Assembly: GCF_016811995.1 (NCBI RefSeq)
Contig: NZ_CP069159.1
Coordinates: 2,790,001 to 2,854,000, forward strand
Length of the DNA stretch: 64,000 bases
Direction of reading: 5' to 3'
Origin: Citrobacter sp. R56
GTDB taxonomy: Bacteria > Pseudomonadota > Gammaproteobacteria > Enterobacterales > Enterobacteriaceae
Shown here: positions 17,445 to 27,026 of the stretch, piece by piece
Position numbering within the stretch: the stretch's first letter is position 1
How the letters are laid out: every line of letters starts with the position of its first letter
Position numbers and translations under genes: made by a program
The notes under the pieces: generated by a model
The model's database searches: none
Told to the model about the DNA's origin: nothing
Seen by the model: only the letters and a program-made list of their open reading frames with translations

Positions 17445-18956
17445 TTACTGCTCCTGCAGACGCGACGGCGGTGCCGAGTGATAGTGGGCATCCGCTTTCG
17501 CAAAGCGTGCCTGCATAGCGGCAGACGGCGCTTTGTCCAGCAAACTGAAGACCACAATCCCCAGGCTACCGAAAATAAAACCTGGAATGATTTCATACAG
17601 GCCCAGCCAGGCGAACTGTTTCCAGACAATGACCGTCACGGCACCAATGATCATTCCGGCCAGCGCGCCGTTGCGGGTCATTCGCGACCACATCACAGAG
17701 AACAGGACCACCGGACCAAATGCCGCGCCAAAACCGGCCCAGGCGTAGCTCACCAGGCCAAGAACCCGGTTCTCAGGGTTAGCAGCCAGCGCGATAGACA
17801 CCAGCGCCACCACCAGCACCATCAGGCGCCCTACCCATACCAGCTCTTGCTGACTGGCCCCTTTGCGCAGGAAAGCTTTGTACAGATCTTCGGTAATCGC
17901 ACTGGAGCACACCAGCAGTTGGCAGCTGAGGGTCGACATCACCGCGGCCAGAATGGCAGACAGCAAAATACCGGCAATCCACGGGTTGAACAGAATTTGC
18001 GCCAGTTCGATGAAGACGCGCTCAGAGTTCTGGTTAACTGCCCCTGCCAGTGCCGGATTATCGTTGAAGTAAGCGATACCGAAGAAGCCGACAGCCACCG
18101 CCCCCGCCAGACACAGGATCATCCAGGTCATACTGATACGACGCGCATGCACGATGCTGTGGTGAGAGTCCGCCGCCATAAAGCGCGCCAGGATGTGTGG
18201 CTGACCGAAGTAACCCAGCCCCCAGCCCATCAGGGAGATAATGGCGACAAAATTCAGCCCTTTGAGCATATCCACATTCTCAATGCTCTTTTGTTTGATA
18301 ACCTCCAGCGAGTCACCAAACCCCCCCACGGCGATGATGACCATTACCGGCGTCAGGATCAGCGCAAAAATCATCAGGCTGGCCTGAACGGTGTCGGTCC
18401 AGCTTACCGCGAGAAAACCGCCAATAAAGGTGTAAAGGATGGTCGCTGCCGCCCCTGCCCACAGCGCCGTTTCATAGCTCATGCCGAAGGTGCTCTCAAA
18501 CAGACGCGCGCCCGCCACGATGCCTGAAGCACAATAGATGGTGAAAAACAGCAGAATAACCACCGCAGAGATAATACGCAGAATGCGGCTGTTGTCTTCA
18601 AAACGTCCGGTGAAGTAGTCCGGCAGGGTTAACGCATTATTGTTGTATTCGGTATGCACGCGCAGACGGCCCGCCACCAGCTTCCAGTTGATCCACGCGC
18701 CTAATGTCAGGCCAATGGCAATCCAGCTTTCTGAAATGCCTGAAATGAAAATCGCGCCTGGCAGTCCCATCAGCAGCCAGCCACTCATATCCGACGCACC
18801 CGCCGACAATGCGGTCACAAATGGCCCGAGGCTACGGCCACCCAGAATATAATCATCAAAGTTCTTCGTTGAACGCCATGCAATAAACCCAATCAATATC
18901 ATGCCCAAAATATAGACACAAAATGTCACCAGCATCGGTGTGCTAATAGCCATCAA
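17445..18956 (-). CDS. putP: PutP, sodium/proline symporter
   Basis: 503 residues with about 13 membrane helices; SSF-family protein of typical length. Start MMAISTPMLVTFCVYILGM; the DMSGWLLMGLPGA segment (about 55-67) is the conserved sodium-site region. It imports proline with sodium for catabolism by PutA. It is divergent from putA across a 417-base control region rich in PutA sites. Confidence 0.98.
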   Translation of the reverse strand: MMAISTPMLVTFCVYILGMILIGFIAWRSTKNFDDYILGGRSLGPFVTALSAGASDMSGWLLMGLPGAIFISGISESWIAIGLTLGAWINWKLVAGRLRVHTEYNNNALTLPDYFTGRFEDNSRILRIISAVVILLFFTIYCASGIVAGARLFESTFGMSYETALWAGAAATILYTFIGGFLAVSWTDTVQASLMIFALILTPVMVIIAVGGFGDSLEVIKQKSIENVDMLKGLNFVAIISLMGWGLGYFGQPHILARFMAADSHHSIVHARRISMTWMILCLAGAVAVGFFGIAYFNDNPALAGAVNQNSERVFIELAQILFNPWIAGILLSAILAAVMSTLSCQLLVCSSAITEDLYKAFLRKGASQQELVWVGRLMVLVVALVSIALAANPENRVLGLVSYAWAGFGAAFGPVVLFSVMWSRMTRNGALAGMIIGAVTVIVWKQFAWLGLYEIIPGFIFGSLGIVVFSLLDKAPSAAMQARFAKADAHYHSAPPSRLQEQ

Positions 18957-19373
18957 AAATCTCCAGAATCATTTATCGACAATATCGATACTTGCCGTTT
19001 ATCCCCTGCCGGAACGTAGCAGTGGTGTGTATGTTTACCATGGCGCCCGTATCCTGCCGGAAGCGGTGGTCTTTCACAATCGATTTAACACACCATTTAC
19101 ATCAATTTTTTAATCAGCGGCATACCATTTTTCTATAGGTTGCACTCTCTCACATTTTTCACGGTTGCACCTTTAAAAAGTGTTAACTACCGCAGAGAAA
19201 ATAATTCACTTTTTATTTCCCGAATAAAGAACACCCGCCCAACATTTAACAATTAATTCATTTTTGAGCTTGCAAGCCACATCACACTTAACAAGGTTGC
19301 ACAAAGTTGCAACATAGTAGATATTTCTCGATAACCATTAGTACTACTTACCAGAACAACAGGAGCACACGGC
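18957..19373. promoter_or_regulatory. putP-putA divergent operator region
   Basis: This 417-base spacer holds four exact GTTGCA motifs, the known PutA operator core: 19139-19144, 19164-19169, 19296-19301 and 19306-19311. They form two pairs, one toward each gene. PutA represses both genes in the absence of proline. The last site is in GTTGCAAC, so the motif reads on both strands. Confidence 0.85.
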
Positions 19374-22300
19374 ATGGGAACCACCACGATGGGGGTTAAG
19401 TTGGATGACGCGACGCGCGAACGTATTAAATCAGCAGCAATACGTATCGATCGCACCCCACACTGGCTCATCAAGCAGGCAATTTTTAATTATCTGGAAA
19501 AACTGGAAAACAATGACGCGTTGCCAGAGCTTCCCGCGCTGCTGGCCGGTGCGGCAAATGAAAGCGAAGAATCCGTCGCGCAGCAGGATGAAATCCACCA
19601 GCCTTTCCTCGAATTTGCCGAGCACATACTGCCCCAGTCGGTTTCACGTGCCGCCATTACCAGCGCATACCGTCGCGCCGAAACCGATGCCGTCGCGATG
19701 CTGATGGAGCAGGCCCGCCTGCCGCAACCTATTGCAGAACAGGCACATAAACTTGCCTGGCAGCTGGCGGAAAAACTCCGTAACCAGAAAACGGCCAGCG
19801 GTCGTGCCGGCATGGTTCAGAGCCTGTTGCAGGAATTCTCTCTCTCTTCTCAGGAAGGGGTGGCGTTGATGTGTCTGGCGGAAGCGCTGCTGCGTATTCC
19901 CGATAAGGCCACGCGCGATGCGCTGATCCGCGACAAAATCAGTAATGGCAACTGGCAGTCACACATTGGTCGCAGTCCGTCGCTGTTTGTTAACGCGGCG
20001 ACCTGGGGCCTGCTGTTCACCGGTAAGCTAGTGTCAACGCATAACGAAGCCAATCTCTCCCGCTCGCTGAACCGGATTATCGGCAAGAGCGGCGAGCCGC
20101 TGATCCGCAAAGGTGTGGATATGGCGATGCGCCTGATGGGCGAACAGTTCGTCACCGGAGAGACCATTGCAGAAGCGCTGGCCAATGCCCGCAAGCTGGA
20201 AGATAAAGGTTTCCGTTACTCCTACGACATGCTGGGTGAAGCCGCGCTGACCGCGGTGGACGCCCAGGCCTATATGGTTTCCTATCAGCAGGCGATCCAC
20301 GCCATTGGTAAAGCCTCTAACGGTCGTGGTATTTACGAAGGCCCAGGCATCTCCATCAAGCTCTCGGCTCTGCACCCGCGCTATAGCCGCGCGCAGTATG
20401 ACCGCGTCATGGAAGAGCTGTACCCGCGCCTGAAATCGCTGACCCTGCTGGCGCGCCAGTACGATATCGGTATCAACATCGATGCCGAAGAAGCCGATCG
20501 TCTGGAGATCTCACTCGACCTGCTGGAAAAACTCTGTTTTGAACCGGAACTGGCCGGCTGGAACGGTATTGGCTTTGTTATCCAGGCCTACCAGAAACGC
20601 TGCCCGTTCGTAATTGATTATCTGATAGACCTGGCGACTCGTTCTCGCCGCCGCCTGATGATCCGTCTGGTGAAAGGCGCCTACTGGGATAGCGAAATCA
20701 AACGCGCGCAGATGGACGGCCTGGAAGGGTATCCGGTGTATACCCGCAAGGTGTACACCGATGTTTCTTACCTTGCCTGTGCGAAGAAACTGCTTGGCGT
20801 GCCGAACCTGATTTATCCGCAGTTCGCCACCCACAACGCCCACACGCTGGCGGCGATTTATCAACTGGCCGGGCAAAACTACTATCCGGGTCAGTATGAG
20901 TTCCAGTGTCTGCATGGCATGGGCGAACCGCTGTATGAGCAGGTCACCGGTAAAGTTGCCGACGGCAAACTCAACCGTCCTTGCCGTATTTATGCACCGG
21001 TCGGCACGCATGAAACGCTACTGGCCTACCTGGTACGCCGCCTGCTGGAAAACGGGGCTAATACCTCTTTTGTTAACCGCATTGCCGACGCCACGTTACC
21101 GCTGGATGAACTGGTGGCCGATCCCGTAGAAGCCGTCGAGAAACTGGCGCAACAGGAAGGACAGGCTGGCCTGCCGCACCCGAAAATTGCACTGCCTCGT
21201 GACCTCTATGGTCATGGTCGGGAGAACTCCGGCGGTCTGGATCTGGCCAACGAACACCGCCTGGCCTCTCTCTCCTCTGCGCTGCTCAACAGCGCCCTGC
21301 AAAAATGGCAGGCGAAACCGATGCTGGAACAGCCGGTTGCTGACGGGGAAATGGCACCCGTGATTAACCCTGCGGAGCCAAAAGATACCGTCGGTTTCGT
21401 GCGCGAAGCAAGCCCAGGCGAAGTCGAGCAAGCGCTACAAAGCGCGGTAGATAGCGCCCCGATCTGGTTTGCCACCCCGCCGCAGGAGCGCGCCGCAATT
21501 TTGCAACGCGCCGCCGTGTTGATGGAAAGTCAGATGCAGCAGCTGATTGGCATCCTGGTGCGCGAAGCCGGTAAAACCTTCAGTAACGCCATTGCCGAAG
21601 TGCGTGAAGCCGTGGACTTCCTGCACTATTACGCAGGCCAGGTACGCGATGATTTCGACAACGAAACACACCGTCCATTAGGTCCGGTGGTCTGCATCAG
21701 CCCGTGGAACTTCCCGCTGGCGATTTTCACCGGGCAGGTCGCCGCCGCGCTGGCGGCAGGCAACAGTGTGCTGGCAAAACCGGCAGAACAGACGCCGCTG
21801 ATTGCAGCGCAGGGGATTGCTATCCTGCGCGAAGCGGGCGTACCTGCCGGGGTAGTGCAGTTGCTGCCAGGTCGGGGGGAAACGGTAGGTGCGCAACTGA
21901 CCGCCGATAACCGTGTACGCGGCGTGATGTTTACCGGTTCGACGGAAGTCGCCACATTATTACAACGCACGCTCGCCACACGCCTGGATACCCAGGGCCG
22001 CCCGATCCCGCTGATTGCGGAAACCGGCGGAATGAACGCCATGATCGTCGATTCATCGGCCCTTACCGAACAGGTGGTGGTGGATGTGCTGGCCTCTGCG
22101 TTTGACAGTGCCGGGCAGCGCTGCTCTGCTCTGCGCGTACTGTGTCTGCAGGACGACATCGCTGAACATACCCTGAAGATGCTGCGTGGAGCGATGGCCG
22201 AATGCCGGATGGGCAATCCGGGTCGCCTGACCACAGACATCGGCCCGGTTATCGACCAGGAAGCGAAAAGCAACATTGAAGGCCATATTCAGGCCATGCG

Positions 22301-23336
22301 CGCCAAAGGCCGTCCGGTGTTCCAGGCCGTCCGTGAAAACAGCGACGATGCCCGCGAATGGCAGTCCGGAACCTTTATCGCACCGACGTTGATTGAGCTG
22401 GAAAGCTTCGACGAGTTGCAAAAAGAGGTGTTCGGACCGGTTCTCCACGTGGTGCGCTACAACCGTAACAATCTGGATGCGTTGATCGAACAAATTAACG
22501 CGTCCGGATACGGGCTGACGCTCGGCGTACATACCCGTATCGATGAAACCATCGCCCAGGTCACCGGCTCGGCACACGTGGGTAACCTGTACGTTAACCG
22601 CAACATGGTCGGCGCCGTGGTCGGCGTTCAGCCGTTTGGCGGCGAAGGGTTATCCGGAACCGGACCCAAAGCGGGTGGCCCGCTGTACCTGTATCGCCTG
22701 TTGGCGCACCGTCCGGAGAAAGCGCTGGGAACGACACTGGCGCGTCATGATGCCAGTTACGCTGTCGATACCCAGGTAAAAACCGTGCTGATTCAGCCGC
22801 TGGTGGCATTAACCCAATGGGCGGAAGCCAGCCCGGCGCTGCGCACGCTCTGCCAGCAGTTCAGCGAGCTCAGCCAGTCCGGGACTCAACGCGTACTGCC
22901 AGGCCCCACCGGGGAACGTAACACCTGGACGCTGCTACCAAGGGAGCGTGTGTTATGTCTGGCGGAAGACGAGCAGGATGCCCTGGTTCAGGTTGCCGCC
23001 GTGATGTCGGTCGGAAGTCTGATTTTGTGGCCGGATGATAGCGCCCATCGTGAACTGGCAAAACGCCTGCCTGCCGCCGTTTCAAAGCGTATTCAGTTTG
23101 CGAAACGCGATGGGCTGACGTCGCAACCGTTCGATGCGGTTATCTTCCACGGCGACTCCGATCAGCTGCGCGCCCTGTGCGAAGCCGTTGCCGCACGCGA
23201 AGGGGCCATCGTTTCTGTACAGGGATTTGCCCGTGGTGAAACCAACATTCTGCTGGAGCGGCTGTACATTGAACGTTCCCTCAGCGTTAACACCGCAGCT
23301 GCCGGAGGTAACGCCAGCCTGATGACAATTGGCTAA
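19374..23336 (+). CDS. putA: PutA, trifunctional proline dehydrogenase / P5C dehydrogenase / repressor
   Basis: 1320 residues, the E. coli size class. Residues 1-47 form the ribbon-helix-helix DNA-binding domain (TTTMGVKLDDATRERIKSAA). The FAD-dependent proline dehydrogenase barrel lies around 260-560, and the aldehyde dehydrogenase domain around 650-1120 with its catalytic Cys in GQRCSALR near residue 915. It oxidises proline to glutamate at the membrane and represses put genes when off the membrane. The start is fixed by AGGAG upstream. A hairpin terminator follows. Confidence 0.98.
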   Translation: MGTTTMGVKLDDATRERIKSAAIRIDRTPHWLIKQAIFNYLEKLENNDALPELPALLAGAANESEESVAQQDEIHQPFLEFAEHILPQSVSRAAITSAYRRAETDAVAMLMEQARLPQPIAEQAHKLAWQLAEKLRNQKTASGRAGMVQSLLQEFSLSSQEGVALMCLAEALLRIPDKATRDALIRDKISNGNWQSHIGRSPSLFVNAATWGLLFTGKLVSTHNEANLSRSLNRIIGKSGEPLIRKGVDMAMRLMGEQFVTGETIAEALANARKLEDKGFRYSYDMLGEAALTAVDAQAYMVSYQQAIHAIGKASNGRGIYEGPGISIKLSALHPRYSRAQYDRVMEELYPRLKSLTLLARQYDIGINIDAEEADRLEISLDLLEKLCFEPELAGWNGIGFVIQAYQKRCPFVIDYLIDLATRSRRRLMIRLVKGAYWDSEIKRAQMDGLEGYPVYTRKVYTDVSYLACAKKLLGVPNLIYPQFATHNAHTLAAIYQLAGQNYYPGQYEFQCLHGMGEPLYEQVTGKVADGKLNRPCRIYAPVGTHETLLAYLVRRLLENGANTSFVNRIADATLPLDELVADPVEAVEKLAQQEGQAGLPHPKIALPRDLYGHGRENSGGLDLANEHRLASLSSALLNSALQKWQAKPMLEQPVADGEMAPVINPAEPKDTVGFVREASPGEVEQALQSAVDSAPIWFATPPQERAAILQRAAVLMESQMQQLIGILVREAGKTFSNAIAEVREAVDFLHYYAGQVRDDFDNETHRPLGPVVCISPWNFPLAIFTGQVAAALAAGNSVLAKPAEQTPLIAAQGIAILREAGVPAGVVQLLPGRGETVGAQLTADNRVRGVMFTGSTEVATLLQRTLATRLDTQGRPIPLIAETGGMNAMIVDSSALTEQVVVDVLASAFDSAGQRCSALRVLCLQDDIAEHTLKMLRGAMAECRMGNPGRLTTDIGPVIDQEAKSNIEGHIQAMRAKGRPVFQAVRENSDDAREWQSGTFIAPTLIELESFDELQKEVFGPVLHVVRYNRNNLDALIEQINASGYGLTLGVHTRIDETIAQVTGSAHVGNLYVNRNMVGAVVGVQPFGGEGLSGTGPKAGGPLYLYRLLAHRPEKALGTTLARHDASYAVDTQVKTVLIQPLVALTQWAEASPALRTLCQQFSELSQSGTQRVLPGPTGERNTWTLLPRERVLCLAEDEQDALVQVAAVMSVGSLILWPDDSAHRELAKRLPAAVSKRIQFAKRDGLTSQPFDAVIFHGDSDQLRALCEAVAAREGAIVSVQGFARGETNILLERLYIERSLSVNTAAAGGNASLMTIG

Positions 23337-23350
23337 GGCTGTGGTTAATT

Positions 23351-23377
23351 AAGGCTCCGGTAACGGAGCCTTTTTTT
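23351..23377 (+). terminator. putA terminator
   Basis: AAGGCTCCG, loop GTAA, CGGAGCC followed by seven T. It ends just before the next coding sequence. Confidence 0.9.
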
Positions 23378-23395
23378 ATGGAGCCAGAGGGAAGC

Positions 23396-23791
23396 ATGAA
23401 CCGAATTTTACTGACGTGTGCTGCGCTGCTGTTGAGCAGTCAGGCACTGGCCGATGACTGCGCGAACGCCAGCACACAAACCGAAATGAACACCTGCGCC
23501 GCCGCACAATTTCAGGCAGCCGATAAAAAACTCAATGAGACCTGGCAGAATGCGCTGACCCGCGCCGCGCCGCCACAGCGTGAATTGCTGAAAAAAGCAC
23601 AGAGCGCGTGGATTGCGCTCAGAGATGCCGATTGCGCATTACTCAGCTCCGGTACGGAAGGCGGTAGCGCACAGTCAATGATCGCCAGTCAGTGTCTGGC
23701 AGACAAAACCGCAGAGCGCGACGCGTTTTTAGCCTCACTGCTCCAGTGTGAAGAAGGTGATTTAAGCTGCCCGCTGCCGCCCGCAGGTTAA
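23396..23791 (+). CDS. LprI-like (DUF1311) exported protein
   Basis: 131 residues from the ATG at 23396, preceded by GAGGGAAG; an ATG 18 bases earlier overlaps the terminator tail and is less likely. A signal peptide (MNRILLTCAALLLSSQALA) is followed by a small cysteine-bearing helical domain with the QRELLKKAQSAWIALRDADC pattern of the DUF1311/LprI family. Some members inhibit lysozymes; the role here is unproven. It overlaps the end of rutR by 4 bases, tail to tail. Confidence 0.85.
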   Translation: MNRILLTCAALLLSSQALADDCANASTQTEMNTCAAAQFQAADKKLNETWQNALTRAAPPQRELLKKAQSAWIALRDADCALLSSGTEGGSAQSMIASQCLADKTAERDAFLASLLQCEEGDLSCPLPPAG

Positions 23792-24426
23792 CGCACGCGA
23801 ATGCCTTCAATGATCATCCGCTGAACGCTCTCGACCGTTTGGTTAAAAAAGGCTTCATCACGCAGCGTTGCGCCCGTCACGGCTTCCACCTGAGGGGCAA
23901 AATCCGCGTAATGCTGCGTTGAAGCCCAAATCATAAAGATAAGATGGTGCGGATCGACAGGCGCAAGCTTGCCGCTGTCGATCCAGCCTGCGATCAACGC
24001 GGATTTCTCGTCAATCAGCGCCTTCAGATCGCCCGTTAACTCTTCCATCAGCAACGGCGCTCCCGCCAGCATCTCCATGCAAAACAACCTTGAGGCCTGC
24101 GGGTAATCACGGGAAACCTCCAGCTTCAGGCGAATGTACTCTTTGATCGCCGCCAGCGGCGCAAAATCCTCACGAAACGCCTTCAGCGGTGCCAGCCAGA
24201 TATCGAGGATCTGGCGCAGTACCGCCACATACAGCGCCTCTTTTGACGGGTAATAATAGAGAAGATTGGTTTTGGATACGCCTGCCAGTTCAGCGACCTG
24301 CTCAAGCCGAGTGCCATGAATACCGTACTGGGAAAAGGTGTTTAATGCGGCGTTGAGAATGGCCTGGCGTTTTGCGCTAACGGCCTGTGAACGTTTACCT
24401 GGTTTTTTGACTGCGCTTTGTGCCAT
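23788..24426 (-). CDS. rutR: RutR, TetR-family pyrimidine-responsive regulator
   Basis: 212 residues. The TetR helix-turn-helix is at about 22-66 (ILNAALNTFSQYGIHGTRLE to VSKTNLLYYYPSKEALY). The C-terminal ligand domain resembles E. coli RutR, which senses uracil and thymine and controls the rut operon and other genes. The rutABCDEFG operon, which lies beside rutR in E. coli, is absent: the neighbour is a DMT transporter. It is therefore an orphan regulator here. Confidence 0.92.
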   Translation of the reverse strand: MAQSAVKKPGKRSQAVSAKRQAILNAALNTFSQYGIHGTRLEQVAELAGVSKTNLLYYYPSKEALYVAVLRQILDIWLAPLKAFREDFAPLAAIKEYIRLKLEVSRDYPQASRLFCMEMLAGAPLLMEELTGDLKALIDEKSALIAGWIDSGKLAPVDPHHLIFMIWASTQHYADFAPQVEAVTGATLRDEAFFNQTVESVQRMIIEGIRVR

Positions 24427-24496
24427 GCGCCCTCTCCTTTTTTATTTGCGATGAGCATAACAAATCTTGCGGGGGTTAACCCAGGATTGGTTTTGC

Positions 24497-25432
24497 TTAC
24501 TGAGGGTCCGATGGCACCTGCGACGCGTCGTCAGCGGGGTGCTCCACTGACGCTGTTTTCCGCTTCAACTTCAATTCACTGACCAACACACCAGCAATAA
24601 TAAATACCGCGCCCAACAGCGCCAGTAACGGTAAACGCTCTCCGGCAATGCGGCCAAAAATCCCTGCCCATACCGGTTCACCGGTATAAATGACCGTTGC
24701 CCGCGTTGGCGAAACGCTGCGCTGCGCCCAGTTCATCGTCACCTGGATAATCGCACTGAAGATGCCCAGTCCGAGGGTAACCACCAGCAATCCGGTGGAC
24801 ATCGGCGGGACCGACTCCCCGGCCGGAGCCATGGCGATGAACGCCACCAGCGATGCTGTTACCAGTTGCACCACCGTCACCCGACGGACATCCACTTTCC
24901 CCGCCCATGCGCTGATCAGAATAATTTCAGCCGCAATCGCCACCGCACTGGCAAGCGTAATCAACTCGCCTTCGCCCAGCGCCAGTAAGTTATCACCCGG
25001 ACCCGCAAGAAAAATCAGTCCGATGAACGCCAGCACAATGCCCACACAGGGCATCAACCCCGGCATCCGCCCCAGACAAAGCCATTGTAATAAGGGCACC
25101 AGCGGCACATACATCGCGGTGATAAAGGCAGATTTGCTGCTGGGGATGTACTGTAACCCCCAGGTTTGCAGGCTATAGCCGAGCGCTATCGAGACACCGA
25201 TCGCCACACCTGCTTTACATTCCAGCCAGGTTAACCCGCGCAATGTGCGCAGTGACAGCAATGCCACGGCCAGCGCCGCCGTCGCAAAACGAATACCGAC
25301 AAAGAAAAACGGCCCGCTCTGGGTGACGGCATATTGCACAGCCAGAAAGGTACCTCCCCAAAACATCGTGATGATGATGAGGATGGCTTCCTGGGGCTTT
25401 ATAGAGAAGGAGTAACCTGAACGTCGTGACAT
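24497..25432 (-). CDS. EamA/DMT-family transporter
   Basis: 311 residues with ten hydrophobic segments in two EamA halves (for example ILIIITMFWGGTFLAVQYAV at the start and LLALLGAVFIIAGVLVSEL near the end). Such proteins usually export amino acids or other small metabolites; the substrate cannot be read from sequence. It lies on the same strand upstream of rutR, 70 bases away. It occupies the position of the missing rut genes. Confidence 0.88.
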   Translation of the reverse strand: MSRRSGYSFSIKPQEAILIIITMFWGGTFLAVQYAVTQSGPFFFVGIRFATAALAVALLSLRTLRGLTWLECKAGVAIGVSIALGYSLQTWGLQYIPSSKSAFITAMYVPLVPLLQWLCLGRMPGLMPCVGIVLAFIGLIFLAGPGDNLLALGEGELITLASAVAIAAEIILISAWAGKVDVRRVTVVQLVTASLVAFIAMAPAGESVPPMSTGLLVVTLGLGIFSAIIQVTMNWAQRSVSPTRATVIYTGEPVWAGIFGRIAGERLPLLALLGAVFIIAGVLVSELKLKRKTASVEHPADDASQVPSDPQ

Positions 25433-25498
25433 GGGACACCTGATGAGCAGAATCCCTTTAGTCTGCGTTGCGTTTTGTTACAGTTCAACCTTGCGGAC

Positions 25499-25527
25499 CA
25501 AAAAAAACCGCCGGAATATCCGGCGGC
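25499..25527 (-). terminator. ymdF terminator
   Basis: On the minus strand CCGCCGG, loop ATATT, CCGGCGG is followed by eight T, 60 bases past the ymdF stop. Confidence 0.85.
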
Positions 25528-25586
25528 GGTGGTCTCATGGCGTGTGAGTTTCACCTGCACCCAACGCCCTGGAAGATTCAGACAGG

Positions 25587-25760
25587 CTAGCTGTTACGGT
25601 TGCCGTGACTACTTTTGCCCCCTTTTTTGCCTGCTTCTGATGCACGTTGCGGATCGTTCTTGAAGTTCCCCCCGCTGTGCTGGCCACCTTTACGGCCTGC
25701 TTCTGATGCTCTTTCACGGTCTTCCGCAAAGTTGCCGGAACCGCCCCGATGGTTTGCCAT
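25587..25760 (-). CDS. ymdF: YmdF, con-10 family small stress protein
   Basis: 57 residues from the ATG at 25760: MANHRGGSGNFAEDRERASE, then two KGG motifs with GGQHSGGNFKNDPQRASEAG and a Lys/Asn/Ser tail. It is a glycine-rich, hydrophilic con-10/YciG-type protein; relatives are RpoS-controlled stress proteins. GGAGG lies 5 bases before the start. Its position before wrbA matches E. coli. Confidence 0.92.
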   Translation of the reverse strand: MANHRGGSGNFAEDRERASEAGRKGGQHSGGNFKNDPQRASEAGKKGGKSSHGNRNS

Positions 25761-26145
25761 TACTGACCTCCGTCATTGATTAGACATCATACTGCATAGG
25801 TACCGAGGAGTGACTCCTCACACAACAGATGGACATCGCCATCATTTTCGCTGCGTGGAACTAAGCTTAGTGAAAATCCCCTTATCAGCCAGTAAACCGT
25901 AATATCCTGCAACAGGATCACCGGAATAAAAGAAATAATTCCCCACAGAAATCAATAAGCCTTTCTTATGACTAAAAAAAGTCACATGGTTAAAAATGTA
26001 TCATTTTGCGTCAAAGAGTGGTTGTATAAATGTTGTTATAAATCAAAAGAATGGTTGTGAAATTTGCACTCTCCTCAGTACGTCATATCTTTAAATGGAG
26101 GTAGCGAATCGCTACGGAGACGATAAAACCGAGGAGTAGTGCAAA
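25761..26145. promoter_or_regulatory. ymdF-wrbA divergent region
   Basis: 385 bases with no gene. It should hold the ymdF and wrbA promoters. The AT-rich stretch around 25970-26060 is the likely wrbA promoter, but no -35/-10 pair stands out enough to place. A GAGGAG ribosome site precedes wrbA. Confidence 0.6.
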
Positions 26146-26742
26146 ATGGCAAAAGTTCTGGTGCTTTATTATTCCATGTACGGACACATTGAAACCATGG
26201 CGCATGCGGTGGCTGAAGGGGCAAGCAAGGTACAAGGCGCTGAGGTTGTCGTTAAGCGCGTACCAGAAACCATGCAGCCTGACATCTTCGCAAAAGCCGG
26301 GGGTAAAACGCAGAACACACCCATCGCAACCCCGCAAGAGCTGCCAGAATACGACGCGATTATTTTTGGCACCCCCACGCGTTTTGGCAACATGTCCGGC
26401 CAAATGCGCACCTTCCTGGATCAAACCGGCGGACTGTGGGCTTCCGGCGCGCTCTACGGCAAACTCGCCAGTGTCTTTAGTTCAACCGGAACCGGCGGCG
26501 GCCAGGAACAAACCATTACATCGACCTGGACCACCCTGGCGCATCACGGCATGGTGATTGTTCCTATCGGTTATGCCGCACCGGAATTGTTTGACGTTTC
26601 ACAGGTTCGCGGGGGAACGCCGTATGGCGCGACCACGATTGCAGGCGGTGACGGCTCACGACAGCCAAGCCAACAGGAACTCTCTATTGCGCGCTACCAG
26701 GGCGAATATGTCGCGGGCCTGGCAGTAAAACTTAACGGCTAA
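26146..26742 (+). CDS. wrbA: WrbA, NAD(P)H:quinone oxidoreductase
   Basis: 198 residues of the flavodoxin-like WrbA family. The FMN phosphate loop is [12 protein letters not shown] (9-20), and [20 protein letters not shown] is the conserved flavin segment. It reduces quinones by two electrons and protects against oxidative stress; it is RpoS-dependent in E. coli. It is followed 20 bases later by yccJ, as in E. coli. Confidence 0.97.
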   Translation: MAKVLVLYYSMYGHIETMAHAVAEGASKVQGAEVVVKRVPETMQPDIFAKAGGKTQNTPIATPQELPEYDAIIFGTPTRFGNMSGQMRTFLDQTGGLWASGALYGKLASVFSSTGTGGGQEQTITSTWTTLAHHGMVIVPIGYAAPELFDVSQVRGGTPYGATTIAGGDGSRQPSQQELSIARYQGEYVAGLAVKLNG

Positions 26743-26762
26743 TCTTCAACAGGAGGATTCGA

Positions 26763-26990
26763 ATGCCAACTCAAGAAGCGAAAGCTCATCGCGTCGGCGA
26801 ATGGGCAAGTCTGCGTAATACGTCACGAGAAATAGCCGAGGCCATTTTTGAAGTCGCCCAGTACGACGAAAAACTGGCGGAAAAGATTTGGGAAGAAGGC
26901 AGCGATGAAGTATTAGTCAAAGCCTTCACGAAAACAGATAAAGATTCGCTCTATTGGGGCGAGCAAACCATCGATCGTAAAAACGTGTAG
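26763..26990 (+). CDS. yccJ: YccJ, small conserved protein
   Basis: 75 residues ([20 protein letters not shown]) with AGGAGG upstream. It is co-transcribed with wrbA and matches E. coli YccJ in length. Acidic and helical, no signal or membrane segment; function unknown. Confidence 0.93.
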   Translation: MPTQEAKAHRVGEWASLRNTSREIAEAIFEVAQYDEKLAEKIWEEGSDEVLVKAFTKTDKDSLYWGEQTIDRKNV

Positions 26991-26996
26991 CACGCA

Positions 26997-27018
26997 CTCC
27001 CCCGTTCACACGGGGGAG
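26997..27018. terminator. wrbA-yccJ / agp terminator hairpin
   Basis: CTCCCCCGT, loop TCAC, ACGGGGGAG then CCTTTCC, between converging yccJ and agp. Confidence 0.75.
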
Positions 27019-27026
27019 CCTTTCCG

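Noticed and set aside
17391-18527. 378-codon open frame on the plus strand
   Set aside because: Antisense to putP, low-complexity basic protein, no start signal.
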